DNA from: Volvox africanus
Lineage: Eukaryota > Chlorophyta > Chlorophyceae > Chlamydomonadales > Volvocaceae
Direction of reading: 5' to 3'
DNA: 64,000 nucleotides
Assembly: GCA_030268105.1 (NCBI GenBank)
Contig: BSDZ01000003.1
Location: forward strand, 4,092,001 to 4,156,000
Shown here: piece by piece, positions 39,401 to 49,368 of the stretch
How the letters are laid out: the number at the start of each line of letters is the position of its first letter
Position numbering within the stretch: position 1 is the stretch's first letter
Made by a program: the position numbers and the translations under genes
The notes under the pieces: generated by a model
Seen by the model: only the letters and a program-made list of their open reading frames with translations
What the model was told of the DNA's origin: nothing
Databases searched by the model: none

Positions 39401-40958
39401 GAAGTCCCACTCCTGTTGGGACCCAACGAAGTGTCGTTGGAGGGTCGGTAGGCGGCGACGGGTCCCGGCTGTGCACCCGCACGTCCATGCACACACATAC
39501 GCACAAACGCACAAACGCACAAACGCACAAACACACAAACGCACATGCTTACATGCTTACACAGCCACAAAGAGTAACAGTAACAGCTACGTATGAACAT
39601 AATCACCGATCTTTATTGCATAATTCTTAGCTGGCTTGTTTTACTGTTAAGCGTTTCGTGCATGCTGCGCGACCAGACCACGTGGTTCTTCACGCGCTAC
39701 CCGTACACCCCATCACACATACACATACACAATCACATCGTGGTTTGCCGCAGGTTCCCGCACCGCCTCGCCACCACCCACTCAGAGGCTGCTTTGTGAG
39801 CAGGTGCAGGTACCAAGCCGCCTCGCAGCAGTAGTAGCCGCGAACCAGGCCGGGAATAGGTATCAGTGGCCAGTCCGCCAGGCAACGGAAGGTGTCCAGA
39901 GAGGGAAGGGTGGGGCAGCCGCCGTTACTGCGGCCAGGGAAAGCCGTGAGCGCAATGGCCGCCAACACTGCACTGTCTCTCCCCGTATGGCCCGTACGTA
40001 CCGTGTCGTTACGCACCACCAGCTCCACAGCAACAGTACCTACAGTCGGGGAGCCGGCGAAAAGTCAGGACGGAGGAGTCACGTGCTCTGACCGCACCGG
40101 CTGCAGTCTCGCGGTTTTTGATTGCCGTACAGAAATGATTAGGCTTACCGATGCACCAGCTAGGGTCCACAAGCCCTCGCCAAGGCGCAGAGTAAAATCC
40201 ACCGCGACGATCTCCGCCTCCGCCTCCACCTCCGCCTCTGCCTCCCGTTTGGTCGATTCGCGACCCCTTGCCGGGTGTTTGCCGGTGGCTGGTGCAGGCG
40301 GGGCAGTGACTGAGCTCAAGGATCTTGCAGTTGCCACATGCCTGCGCGTGCAATGACATTCATGTGGGATGGTGATCTTCAACATGGGAAGCTTCCACAC
40401 ACAAACAAAGGATACGGCTTTCAAAGGGTACTTCAGGGCGTGTGGCTGGTTCGCCTTACTACTTGCACGGCAAGACGTAATGTTATTTATAGCGGAAAAA
40501 ACATGATGTGAGAGACGTGTGCAGTCCCCGTCCATGGCTGGCGTTTGACCCCACATACAGTTCGCCGCCCGGGGGGGAGGGAGGATGAAGGGAACGGTTC
40601 AGGAGGAATGAACGAAAACCAGTCCAGTAATATGACGTGGGACTAGGGGAGCAGGGAAGTCATGGACGTGGAATCCTCTGGCTCCGCACCTGTCGCTGAT
40701 ATCCCGTTGCATGCATGGCATCACATAGCGGAAGAAGGCGATGCGGAGGACGCAGAGCAGGGCGCATAACGCCACGGTGGGACCCAGAAGCCCCGCCAGC
40801 TGGTTGTAGGCGCCCAGGTTCCGAGACCGCTCTTGGAGCCAGGCGGAGTATTGTGGATCAAAGCTTGGAGCAACGAGGCGCATCGAGTCGTACTCGTAAA
40901 GAAAACACCTAATTATTTTACGAATACCTTGTATCGGGTGAGGAGTTGATTGCCGCAT
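36478..40958 (-). CDS. TLC-domain (TRAM/LAG1/CLN8) membrane protein, about 504 aa
   Basis: Ten exons fit in phase: 40958-40690, 40341-40149, 40039-40002, 39927-39782, 39696-about 39682, 39412-39317, 38974-38896, 38396-38310, 37621-37493, 36940-36478 (TAG). The fifth exon is uncertain. Transmembrane-like stretches are frequent: LLGPTVALCALLCVLRIAFF, VLLLWSWWC, YYCCEAAWYLHLL, IASLVLIVLSYCFSLHRPG, AFAAFTAIFFISRVVLFPL, LFNGLLGLLVVMQWVWF. RLGEGLWTLAGAS and the HH pair in MVAHHIASL mark the TLC domain. The following motif is NASTPWLHLSK, closer to TLCD-type proteins than to ceramide synthases, whose DxxD pair is absent. A cytosolic tail of about 150 residues with a charged helix ends the protein. 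The start could also be the inner ATG (MRLVAPS) at about 40883. Confidence 0.85.
39498..39545. repeat. (ACAAACGC)n minisatellite
   Basis: Octamer-like ACAAACGC units in tandem within an intron of the TLC gene. Confidence 0.75.
40506..40902 (-). repeat. parent copy of a duplicated TLC exon-1 segment
   Basis: About 397 bp covering the inner ATG, all of the shared exon-1 coding sequence, its donor site and about 180 bp of intron 1. It matches 47690-48083 in the same orientation with few substitutions and one 5-nt deletion. Confidence 0.9.
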
Positions 40959-41549
40959 TCTCCCAGTAGTTACCGATAGTGGTCCCTGGGACGACCCGCA
41001 GGCCTGGCTGCGTGAGGCTTTAATTCACAGCAGATGCATATATGGTAAATGAAAAGATACAGGTACCAACATTAAATTTTACATCACTGTATTTCGTTCA
41101 CCAGGTTCCGCGACGACCTGATGCTATTCCTTATCTGCCGGATGTTGCTTGCATGACAGATTGCCTTACGTACTTTACAAAGTAATAGCATGTAGTTAAT
41201 GCTACCAAGGTAATGAACATGCTGACACGCCAACATCGTATATTCGAAGGGCTTTTCATCGTTCGGTTGGCTCTTGTTCAGGCATTTCAATGGGGCGTGT
41301 TGATAGTTTGAACGTTTATACTGCTAAGGATATGATGGATAGTAATACGATTTTTAAAGAATTGGAATCGTATGTATATATATTCGTTTCGTTGAAGTCA
41401 TGCTGTGACAGCCGCAGAGCAGCGACAGAGCCAGACGGTTGAAAAGCGACCAGCCAGGAGCGACCAGGAGCGATCGCAATCCGCATGGACTCGAGACGAC
41501 CCCGCCAAGACTGAGTAGTATGTGTGTCATTCAGTCAGACTAACGTCTT

Positions 41550-41997
41550 GCGTGATGGAAAAATATTGGCTTAAATACTAGTGCCCCGAGTATAAGCCGT
41601 GCGTTGCTTTACGAGCTCTGCGGGTTATCGGTCGGGACCGTTACTGAAAAGAAGGTTGGGCGACTGACTAGTAGCAGTTGGTTTCAAAAGGTGCATAGCT
41701 GGCTGCTGCGTCAAATCCGAGTATTGTGCCTGGATCTGCCTGCCTGAAACAATAATATTTGCAGGACGTATAGCCATTCTATAGATTGCCTCCCTTCAGC
41801 GACACTCGCGAGCGACATGTGCATGGCGAACGTTCATTTAAATCTCTTGGTATTATTAAAGAGGTGTGCGGCCATCCAAAGTCATTTGGTCATGGGCCAT
41901 GTTCACGCCGTTTCATGTGGCTGCTTGAATCAAAGTCCCGAGAACGCACAGCAGGACCAGAAACCCAGAATCGGTGAAATCTTTGAGCTGAGACGAT
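41550..41997 (+). repeat. diverged dispersed repeat, copy A
   Basis: Aligns by eye with 43450-43868 (shared blocks include atattggcttaa/gtattggcttaa, gctggctgctgcgtc, tttgcaggacg, agccattctat, cagcgacactcgcg, agcaggacca). Identity is moderate with many indels. No ORF explains it. Confidence 0.65.
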
Positions 41998-42176
41998 CTC
42001 ACCGTATCGTACGGAAACTGGACTACATGAATACAACAAAACACTGCGAAATCGGTTTGAATCGCAAAAAGAGTCCCTGATGGATTGAATTGTATATTGC
42101 TTGATTGCGCGTTAATTGCAGCATTATTTGGAAGTTACGACCATGCAAGCATGAGAAGGAAAATGCCACAAACAAA

Positions 42177-42328
42177 CATGAGGCTTATCCCCTGAAGCCC
42201 CTGTCTGTCATGCGTGGCTACACGTCTCAGTGCGCCATTAGCTCTGCCTGGCCCCCAGGGTACGTAGGTGTCACTTCGCGCCACATCCCTGCTTGCATAC
42301 ATATGTGTATATATACATACACACACAC
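42177..42328 (+). repeat. about 150-bp dispersed repeat, copy A
   Basis: Nearly identical to 44434-44584 (begins aacatgag, cttatcccctgaagcccctg; ends atatacatacacacaca). Only a few mismatches are seen. Confidence 0.85.
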
Positions 42329-42330
42329 CT

Positions 42331-42356
42331 TACCACCATATATATATATGGTGGTA
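42331..42356. repeat. 26-nt perfect palindrome
   Basis: taccaccata, tatata, tatggtggta reads identically on both strands. It overlaps the outer end of the left arm of the 76-bp inverted repeat. Confidence 0.85.
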
Positions 42357-42457
42357 GGGTGCACCATATTAACGCACGGTGGTTGGAGGAGGGACTGTGA
42401 GAGAGGGTGGCGTGCTTGATGTGATTGAGGTGGGGCCCGTGGGCGGAGGTGCGGCAG

Positions 42458-42510
<53 letters not shown>
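42458..42510. repeat. (CTAT)n tetranucleotide repeat
   Basis: About 13 uninterrupted tetranucleotide units inside the inverted-repeat loop. Confidence 0.9.
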
Positions 42511-42539
42511 AGATATAGATCCAATATGATCCAGAATGG

Positions 42540-42540
<1 letters not shown>

Positions 42541-42588
<48 letters not shown>
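42541..42588. repeat. (TA)n dinucleotide repeat
   Basis: About 24 TA units directly next to the right arm of the inverted repeat. Confidence 0.9.
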
Positions 42589-42592
<4 letters not shown>

Positions 42593-42768
42593 ATCAAGCA
42601 CGCCACCCTCTCTCACAGTCCCTCCTCCAACCACCGTGCGTTAATATGGTGCACCCTACCACCCCGCCGGCACCTGACGGTGCGTAGCCTACCATTACCA
42701 TCACCACGGCGGGAGCTCGGCAGGCCGAGTGAGACCTCGATTTATGACGTCCTTATTTATGATTTCTT

Positions 42769-43364
42769 ATGACGTCCTTGAAATTGAAGTACAGTATATA
42801 CGGCCCCTGCAATGTCAACGCCTGCTGTGATGACTATGGCATCAAAGTCCACGTAAAGCCGTTGTTCGCTCCAGCACGCTCGTTCCTCGCGGACCATGTT
42901 GGAGATAGAGTGCGCTTGGATCATCCCCTGCCTGGCGATGCTTCCACCACCATCATCGCCTACCTAGAACCCAAAACTGCCAACCCTCTCACCACCCCCA
43001 TCAGCACGCTCCCAGACCGCCACAACGCTCCCTGGGCCCCCCTCATACGGCGCTACCCTGCTGACACCCCCATCATCTGCCTCCACTGCCTCCAAATATG
43101 AAAGTCCTTGGCCACCTATCGTCTTATATGATCTCCATCAGACCCCTTCAACCTTGCCCTCTACCGCCAGCACCGCCATCCCTAACACCATTGCCATATC
43201 CATGTACCCCATTCCCTGCCCCCTTACTTCACCACCTCCGATCTTCCCCACTCCCACCTCCCCAGCCAGCTCTTCAACCAGCGTCTAATGCAACCCCGCC
43301 TCATCTTCTGTTGCGCCCACCTACCGTCCGGGTCAACACCCCCCCCATGGAACCATCCAACTGA
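42769..43364 (+). other. two adjacent ORFs, possible transposon remnant
   Basis: ORFs 42769-43101 and 43098-43364 are open in a C-rich, pyrimidine-biased stretch (second ORF Pro-rich). Neither has a recognised domain. Their setting among repeats suggests a decayed mobile element, but this is guesswork. Confidence 0.25.
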
Positions 43365-43449
43365 CCGCCCCCGCACATCCTCCATCCATCACCAGCTCGT
43401 CACTCTCCGAGATGGCGCCATCTAGTCAGCGAGGCTAGCATGCATTGTG

Positions 43450-43868
43450 CAGGATGGAAAAGTATTGGCTTAATTGCTCCTGCAGTAAAAGGAGGTGCTT
43501 TACCTATGTGCTCTGCTAATGAACGGCACTTAGAAGAGGGCGGCGCAACTGACAAGTAGCAATTTTTAAAAGGTGCATGGCTGGCTGCTGCGTCCCATCC
43601 GAGCTTTGTGCTTGGAACCGCCTGAAACCTTATTATTTGCAGGACGCATAGCCATTCTATGGATTGCCTTCAGCGACACTCGCGTCATGCGCATGGCGAA
43701 CATAAACCCTCGTGGGATTGAAGAGATTTGCGGCCATCTTAAGCCATTTGGTCATAGATTATGTTTATAGCTAGCAGCCTCGTTTTATGTAGCTGCACCA
43801 TAGTCCCAAGGATTCATAGCAGGACCACAAATCCAAAATCGGCGAAACCGCTGAGCTGGACGATCAAA
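43450..43868 (+). repeat. diverged dispersed repeat, copy B
   Basis: Partner of 41550-41997; see that entry. It ends about 160 bp before the methyltransferase ATG, so it may contribute to that promoter. Confidence 0.65.
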
Positions 43869-44025
43869 CTGACAACTGAAGTACGTTAATGCAAAAAAGG
43901 ACAAAAGCTCTGCGACGCAAAAAGTTAATCTCACAAAAAGATTTCTGTGTGAAGAATATTGTTAAATTGCGTTGTTATCACTGTAGTCTCTGGAAAACTA
44001 CAACCGTTCTCTTTGTGGTTGAAGA

Positions 44026-47000
44026 ATGTCGCTCGTCCTTGCAGCTGGCGCTGGCGCTGCGGCCACAGCTTTAGTGCAGCAATTGCTTCATAGATTGCAG
44101 CGAAAATCAAGCTCTATTAAGGACGACGAAGTCCAGGAGCGGTCCACAACATCAAGCGCTGGCGGCGGCTCGGCAGCGTACGAAACCAAAAAGGCAGTAG
44201 ATGGTGAGCTGACTGTATTATGGTTCTATGGGCGGATCCATGACCCATATGTACGATTGTAACGCTGATGCCATGTACCGTATGCTGTATCATCCCCTTC
44301 CCTTCAGAGTACCTCCAATTCCACTTTGCAGCACCCGAGGACCTGCTCCCTTACGCGAATGGCCCAAAGGTGGGTTACACCGGTATTCCTTTTCCCTCCC
44401 CATGTACCACCGCCCGACCACGACTGTCACAACATGAGACTTATCCCCTGAAGCCCCTGTCTGTCATGCGTGGCTACACGTCTCAGTGCGCCATTAGCTC
44501 TGCCGGGTCCCCAGGGTACGTAGGTGTCACTTCGCGCCACATCCCTGCTTGCATACATATGTGTATATATACATACACACACATATATGATTTTCCCATT
44601 CATGACTCCCGCGTGATGTCCCAGGGGCCGCTGCATACCACATCAGTGATACGGTCCACCCTTGTAACCCACATTCCTGCTTGGGCTCTCCCATCTGGGT
44701 CCCCAAGAGGCTTTATCTATATGTTCGGAGATCAACTCCTGGACGGACGGACCCAGCACCCATGAAAGCGGAAGCCCCTGATGGCACACAGTCCTCCTCA
44801 CGTTTTGCTTCCTCAATGCTGCTCCCTTGCCATACTATATATAATGGGCTCCGAAACCATCTACCTCGCCGACCTGCAGGATGCTCTGTCCTTCACGGCT
44901 CGTCTAGCTGCGCTGTGTGAGCGCCACTGTGAGGCCCTGCACGATTTCACGGGCGAGCGGGTCGACCCAGTGGCGCTAGACCTTGGGTGCGCCGTGGGCG
45001 GGGCGAGCTTCGAGCTGGCGCGTGCCTTTCCACATGTTCTGGGGATCGATTTCTCGAAGCACTTTGTGGACGCCGCAGAGGTGAGGGACAGGAAACGGGG
45101 GGGAGGGAGGCGAAGAGCCCATTGAAGGGTAGGTGTGACAGGTTTGCGAGGTGGTCGTTTGGGATAGAATTAATTAGATGTGTGAATGGATGGATGGGTG
45201 ATGGTGACGCTGAACGGAGAACGTGAAGTCTGGTACGCACGGATGCAAAACGGGAGAGGCAGCAGGGCTGAGGCAGCAAGGTGCCGGAGGGGGGCGGAAA
45301 AGCGGAGGGGAGGGGAGGGGAGGGGAGGGAGCTTGAAATCGCCGTCCATGAATTAGAAGAAGCATTTGTGGAGCATTAGCAGGCTCCGGCTACTGAGGAC
45401 TCGACGACTGCGTGGCTGGTCCCCCAAATGGCTCTTCGCTCCATCTCACCGATGTTGAGTGCTGGTGGCGGCTCATTGTTGATTTTGCATTTCCCGATTC
45501 CATTCCTGCAGCTGATGAAGTCTCAGGGCGTCTGTGAGTTCGAGTCAGTCGTGGAGGGAGACATAAAGCAAAAGTTCACGGCCCTGGTCCCCCAAGAAAT
45601 CGACCGCAGCCGGGTTCGCTTTATGCAGGTAGCGCTTTGGGGGTAGCGGGTTGGGAGTTGGTTCACAGGTGAGTTGTAAAGTCATAAAGCATGCGGAGCT
45701 TTCTTTAAAAGCCGCCTTGACAGAAGCCGTTATTACGGCGCACGGCTCCTCGTTTGCTAAAGTACCAAGGACCTTTGCATGCATCTTCCGACGCATGGGG
45801 CTGAATGATCGAATGAACGGTATTCTGCAGCGGCAGCAGCAGCGGCAGCGGCGGCGGCTTGGAGAGGTCCAAAACATGAGAGGTCCAAACCCGTCCAGAC
45901 TCTCGGAGTGGAAACACCACAACGCGACAGTAAACTCTAAATGGCACCTTACGAACCCGCCTCTGCATCTGATTGGGGGAGGGGTGGCCGTAAGATCGCA
46001 TGACTTATAGCACTCAACATCTTTTCACAAGGTTACCCTTTTGCTGTTTTTACTTTTTCATTTCCCTTTCTTGTCCCGGTCGCGGAAACGCCCGCAGGGC
46101 GACGCTTGCGCCCTCCCAGCCACCCTCACCTCCCTGGACTGCGTTCTAGCCGCCAACCTGTTGTGCCGCCTGCCGGAGCCGATGGCCTTCCTGGAGCGAT
46201 GTCAGTCACTCATCAAGCCGGGGGGGGTGCTTGTGCTTGTGTCCCCTTACTCGTGGCTCAAGGGCTGGACGGACAAGTCCAAATGGCTTGGGGGATACTA
46301 CAAGGTGAGCATTCGGACGGCTTGGGGGATACTGGATAGCGAAGAGGAGGGGTCGATCGAAGCACAGCCGAGCTGAGCGTTAGCTGAAAGGGGCAATCCG
46401 GCATTGCATTGAAGCAGCGAATGGCCACCCGTGCAACCCCGCTGAACTGCACCATAAGGGTGCGGTTTCAGTAGGTGTAGGCTAGCCAAAGACGAGGTCT
46501 CTGCCCCCAGAGCTTTTTCCATAAAGGCATAAAGGTTGAAGAAGGCGGTCAGGGGGCTGCAGACTGCATGGCCTGATCACTTGGTAGATCTGAGATGACC
46601 CGCCCTATCAACGAGAGAGCTGACATGACGGCTGTGAGGTATGCTGTATATCCCTTCGCCCACCCCTCTTATTTTCTCGCACAGTCCATGATACATAAAC
46701 CCTGTCTCCAGTACGGGATGATTTCTCCTTCCCACCCACCCCTTCTGGGGGGGACGTCGTCCTCCACCATATCGCGGTTTATCATGCTTTGCAGCTGCGT
46801 CTACAGCGGTATCATGCCTCGTTAAGTCGTCTTATCCCCCCACCCCAAACACGCACACACACATACCGCAGGATGGCAAGCCGGTGCATACTGTGGAAAC
46901 CATCACGTGCGTGTTGTCTCCGGATTTTGAGTTGGTGACCCAGGAAGATGTTCCTTTCCTCATTCGGGAGCACGCCCGCAAGTTCCAATGGGGGTGTTCG

Positions 47001-47039
47001 CAGGCGATGGTGTGGAAGCGCAAGGGCAAGGTGGTGTGA
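44026..47039 (+). CDS. OvoA C-terminal-type methyltransferase (4-mercaptohistidine N-methyltransferase family), 310 aa
   Basis: SAM methyltransferase related to the C-terminal domain of OvoA, which methylates 5-thiohistidine to ovothiol. Six exons close in phase: 44026-44203, 44308-44369, 44880-45080, 45512-45628, 46098-46304, 46872-47039 (TGA). Family marks are [16 protein letters not shown], then motif [83 protein letters not shown] with WLGGYYK, and at the end [19 protein letters not shown]. The N-terminal 50 residues ([20 protein letters not shown]) are Ala-rich and then Ser/Lys-rich, possibly a targeting region. In full OvoA this domain is fused to a DinB/FGE-type sulfoxide synthase; no such domain occurs in this window. 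Intron 2 and intron 5 carry dispersed repeats. Confidence 0.9.
44434..44584 (+). repeat. about 150-bp dispersed repeat, copy B
   Basis: Partner of 42177-42328, inserted in intron 2 of the methyltransferase gene, same orientation. Confidence 0.85.
46745..46825 (+). repeat. dispersed 60-70 bp repeat, copy B
   Basis: Partner of 6968-7035 (minus). It lies in intron 5 of the methyltransferase gene, in sense orientation. Confidence 0.75.
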
Positions 47040-47689
47040 TGCGGTGGTGCTAGTGGGGAGGCTATGCACGTATTCAGTGTGTTTCGGTCGACCGCCGTCC
47101 GTCCGTCCAGATCACGACTTCCTTTTTCGTCCCCTTAAGGAGGTATACGGACTTGCAAACTCGGCATCCTCTTGATTCAGGGGAGCTCGCTCGTTGCACT
47201 CAGAAGCCGTAGGGTACCGGAACACAGGCAGCGGGGAAAAGTCCTTTCTTATGAAAGTGTGGACACGCTGCCTCGCAGGGCTGCTCAAAGTTAAGGTGGC
47301 TTCAGCCGCGGATTTGGGGATTGGCCAGGATGATCGACGTCCATATAGGAGTATGGTTGGTGATGCACTGTGTACTATTCGGATTCGGGATGGGCACAGC
47401 CTCAGGGGCGCACTATCAAGTGCTCCACCACCGACTCCTCCTCCTGCTTCACAACTATGCACACATCCATACATGGAGGGAGGGGTCGTCTGCGCAGGCG
47501 GATTCAGGAGATGCAACAGCTGCGGAGGTTCTCGGACTGCCGTTTAGGTGCCGCCACCTGGTCTTGTTCCGCAAACATCACTGCTTCAACTATCAACAAC
47601 AACAGTAGCCACACACAATCACGAGGCAGTATTGATGCTGCCGCTGCTGCCTCTTTCCATCTTTTACTCAAATCTGGATGCAGCCATGT
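47040..47689. other. no gene resolved
   Basis: Contains the methyltransferase 3' flank. ORFs at 47194-47547 (+) and 47112-47516 (-) overlap each other and lack domain support. Confidence 0.4.
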
Positions 47690-48083
47690 ATGTGAGAGAC
47701 GTGTGCAGTCCCCGTCCATGGCTGGCGTCTGACCCCGCATGCAGTTCGCTGCCCGGGGGGGAGGGAGGATGAAGGGAACGGTTCAGGAGGAATGAACGAA
47801 AATCAGTCATATGACGTGGGACTAGGGGAGCAGGGAAGTCATGGACGTGGAATCCTCTGGCTCCGCACCTGTCGCTGATATCCCGTTGCATGCATGGCAT
47901 CACATAGCGGAAGAAGGCGATGCGGAGGACGCAGAGCAGAGCGCATAACGCCACGGTGGGACCCAGAAGCCCCGCCAGCTGGTTGTAGGCGCCCAGGTTC
48001 CGAGACCGCTCTTGGAGCCAGGCCGAGTATTGTGGATCAAAGCTTGGAGCAAGGAGGCGCATCGAGCCGTATTCGTAATGAAA
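47690..48083 (-). pseudogene. stray duplicate of TLC-gene exon 1
   Basis: Copy of 40506-40902, same strand, 7.2 kb away. It keeps the inner ATG, the reading frame (MRLLAPSFDPQYSAWLQERS onward) and the exon donor (GACAG|gtgcgg). Differences include a Val-to-Leu change near the start and a 5-nt intronic deletion. No later TLC exons follow downstream on the minus strand, so it is probably a non-functional fragment, although it could splice to something else. Confidence 0.8.
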
Positions 48084-48511
48084 CTATTTCACCAAATCTG
48101 TTGCGATGGTGCATTCTGTCCCCCGTCCAATATGAGACTGTCACGCACATTAACGAGATTCCCCAAGCAACTAGTGTCTCAATTTGCTGAAGATTGACAA
48201 AGTGGTCAAATGGTTAGCAGAGCATGCCGCAGCTAATAGCAGCAGATATACGGGCATCCCGGATGAACCGCTGCTCGGGCAAGGCAAATGCGTTGGCCAG
48301 ATGACACTCACAAACAAAAACTTCAGTACGGAGCTGCTACATGCATGCACGCGTTCCTGAAGCATTGCGGTGCAATGTGCGCAGCAGGAACACATGTGGC
48401 GGTTGCCGTACATGGACTTACCCGTGTAGCCCCAAACCAGGGGTCGACCGTGACCCCTGGCCCAAATAAGGCTGCTTCGTCCTGCCATATCCTAAGCCCG
48501 CGTCCTGTTGT
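48084..48511. other. no gene resolved
   Basis: ORFs on both strands (48288-48521 +, 48171-48488 -) are open, but neither is supported by splice phase or domain. Confidence 0.4.
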
Positions 48512-48643
48512 TTACCGGTAGAGTTCATATAACACGCGCGACTGCCAGGTGTAGATGATGAAGTAATCCGCCGTTGTCCAATAAAGCAGTATGAAAACAG
48601 CCCCCGGCAGCTTCGGAGCGAGCGCATGATAAAGGGGAACGGG
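48512..48643 (-). CDS. possible terminal exon of a membrane protein
   Basis: From acceptor gtgacag (48644-48650) a 44-codon frame runs to TAA 48512-48514. It is rich in aromatic and hydrophobic residues (AVFILLYWTTADYFIIYTWQ), like a transmembrane helix. No upstream exon in phase 0 was found, and the plus-strand gene model at 48702-49368 would compete with it. Confidence 0.3.
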   Translation of the reverse strand, partial: PVPLYHALAPKLPGAVFILLYWTTADYFIIYTWQSRVLYELYR

Positions 48644-48701
48644 CTGTCACATCCCCTTTCGCGCGCAGCCCCTATCTGCGCAAGCGTACCATTCCCTTTC
48701 C

Positions 48702-49368
48702 ATGCTGTCGTGCGATGCCGTGCCTTTCGCAGGCATACCCGGGATGGTTTCGGTGTTGAATAAGCATCCTTCAGTGTATGCAATCATAAGCACCGGGCCT
48801 GAGGACTGGAAGTTGGTCGGTGCGGCGAATGGGTCTGATGTTAAAACACACAGTACCACACCCCTGGGCGAAAAACAGCAGGTATATGACCCGTGCCTAT
48901 CCCTCTTATCTACTTCTTTGTGTTTTATTCATCATCAGGCTCGCCTTGAACGCCCAGCATTCCGCAAAGCGATGTGATGACCATTACTACCTATTAATCT
49001 ACCATATTGCGACGGCATTATTGGTGACCAGTAGTTACCGAATCCTATCTTGTCCGCTGGCAATGCACAATACGCACACGCCCACACCAGGCACGCAGAT
49101 TAGATAACTCTTCCACCTGGTCCTCGTGTAATGAACCAAATAAAGTTATGCTCGCTTACGCAACCCGAACCACTATAAAAGACGCACGGGGCATCAGCTT
49201 TCACCCGAAACCGTGTCCCCAAGGGAAAGCGGCTTCGCCCGTCCCTTGAGTGACGACGAACCTGCATCAGGGGCCGATCCTGCCACTTCTGATGGTGCGG
49301 TTCCTGCGGTACGACCCAGCAGAGTACCCGAGCAAGTGAGCAAGCAACCTCAATTCCTGCCGCCGTGA
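48702..49368 (+). CDS. small two-exon gene, unknown function
   Basis: ATG 48702 opens exon 48702-48881 (60 codons, donor cagcag|gtatat), which joins in phase 0 to 49198-49368 (acceptor gcatcag, TGA). The product is about 116 aa, starting MLSCDAVPFAGIPGM, containing VYAIISTGPEDWKLVGAANG, with a Ser/Pro/Asp-rich end. An alternative last exon is 48940-48978 (ARLERPAFRKAM, then stop). I recognise no family. The gene could have more 5' exons. An equally open minus-strand reading of 48740-48880 also has splice sites, so strand is not certain. Confidence 0.4.

Larger units (their letters stand above)
42350..42663. mobile_element. perfect 76-bp inverted repeat around microsatellites (MITE-like)
   Basis: Left arm 42350-42425 and right arm 42588-42663 are exact reverse complements (ggtggtagggtgcaccat at the outer end). 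The 162-bp spacer holds (CTAT)n at about 42458-42510 and (TA)n at 42541-42588. No transposase is present. A non-autonomous foldback/MITE element is the simplest reading; a target-site duplication was not identified. Confidence 0.6.

Noticed and set aside
39197..39606. VCVCVFVRLCVC-type minus ORFs
   Set aside because: Translation of the ACAAACGC minisatellite in three frames, not a gene.
42331..42356. 26-nt palindrome as an operator or transcription terminator
   Set aside because: It is TA-rich, borders a repeat element and is not placed near any gene start or end; more simply part of the repeat.
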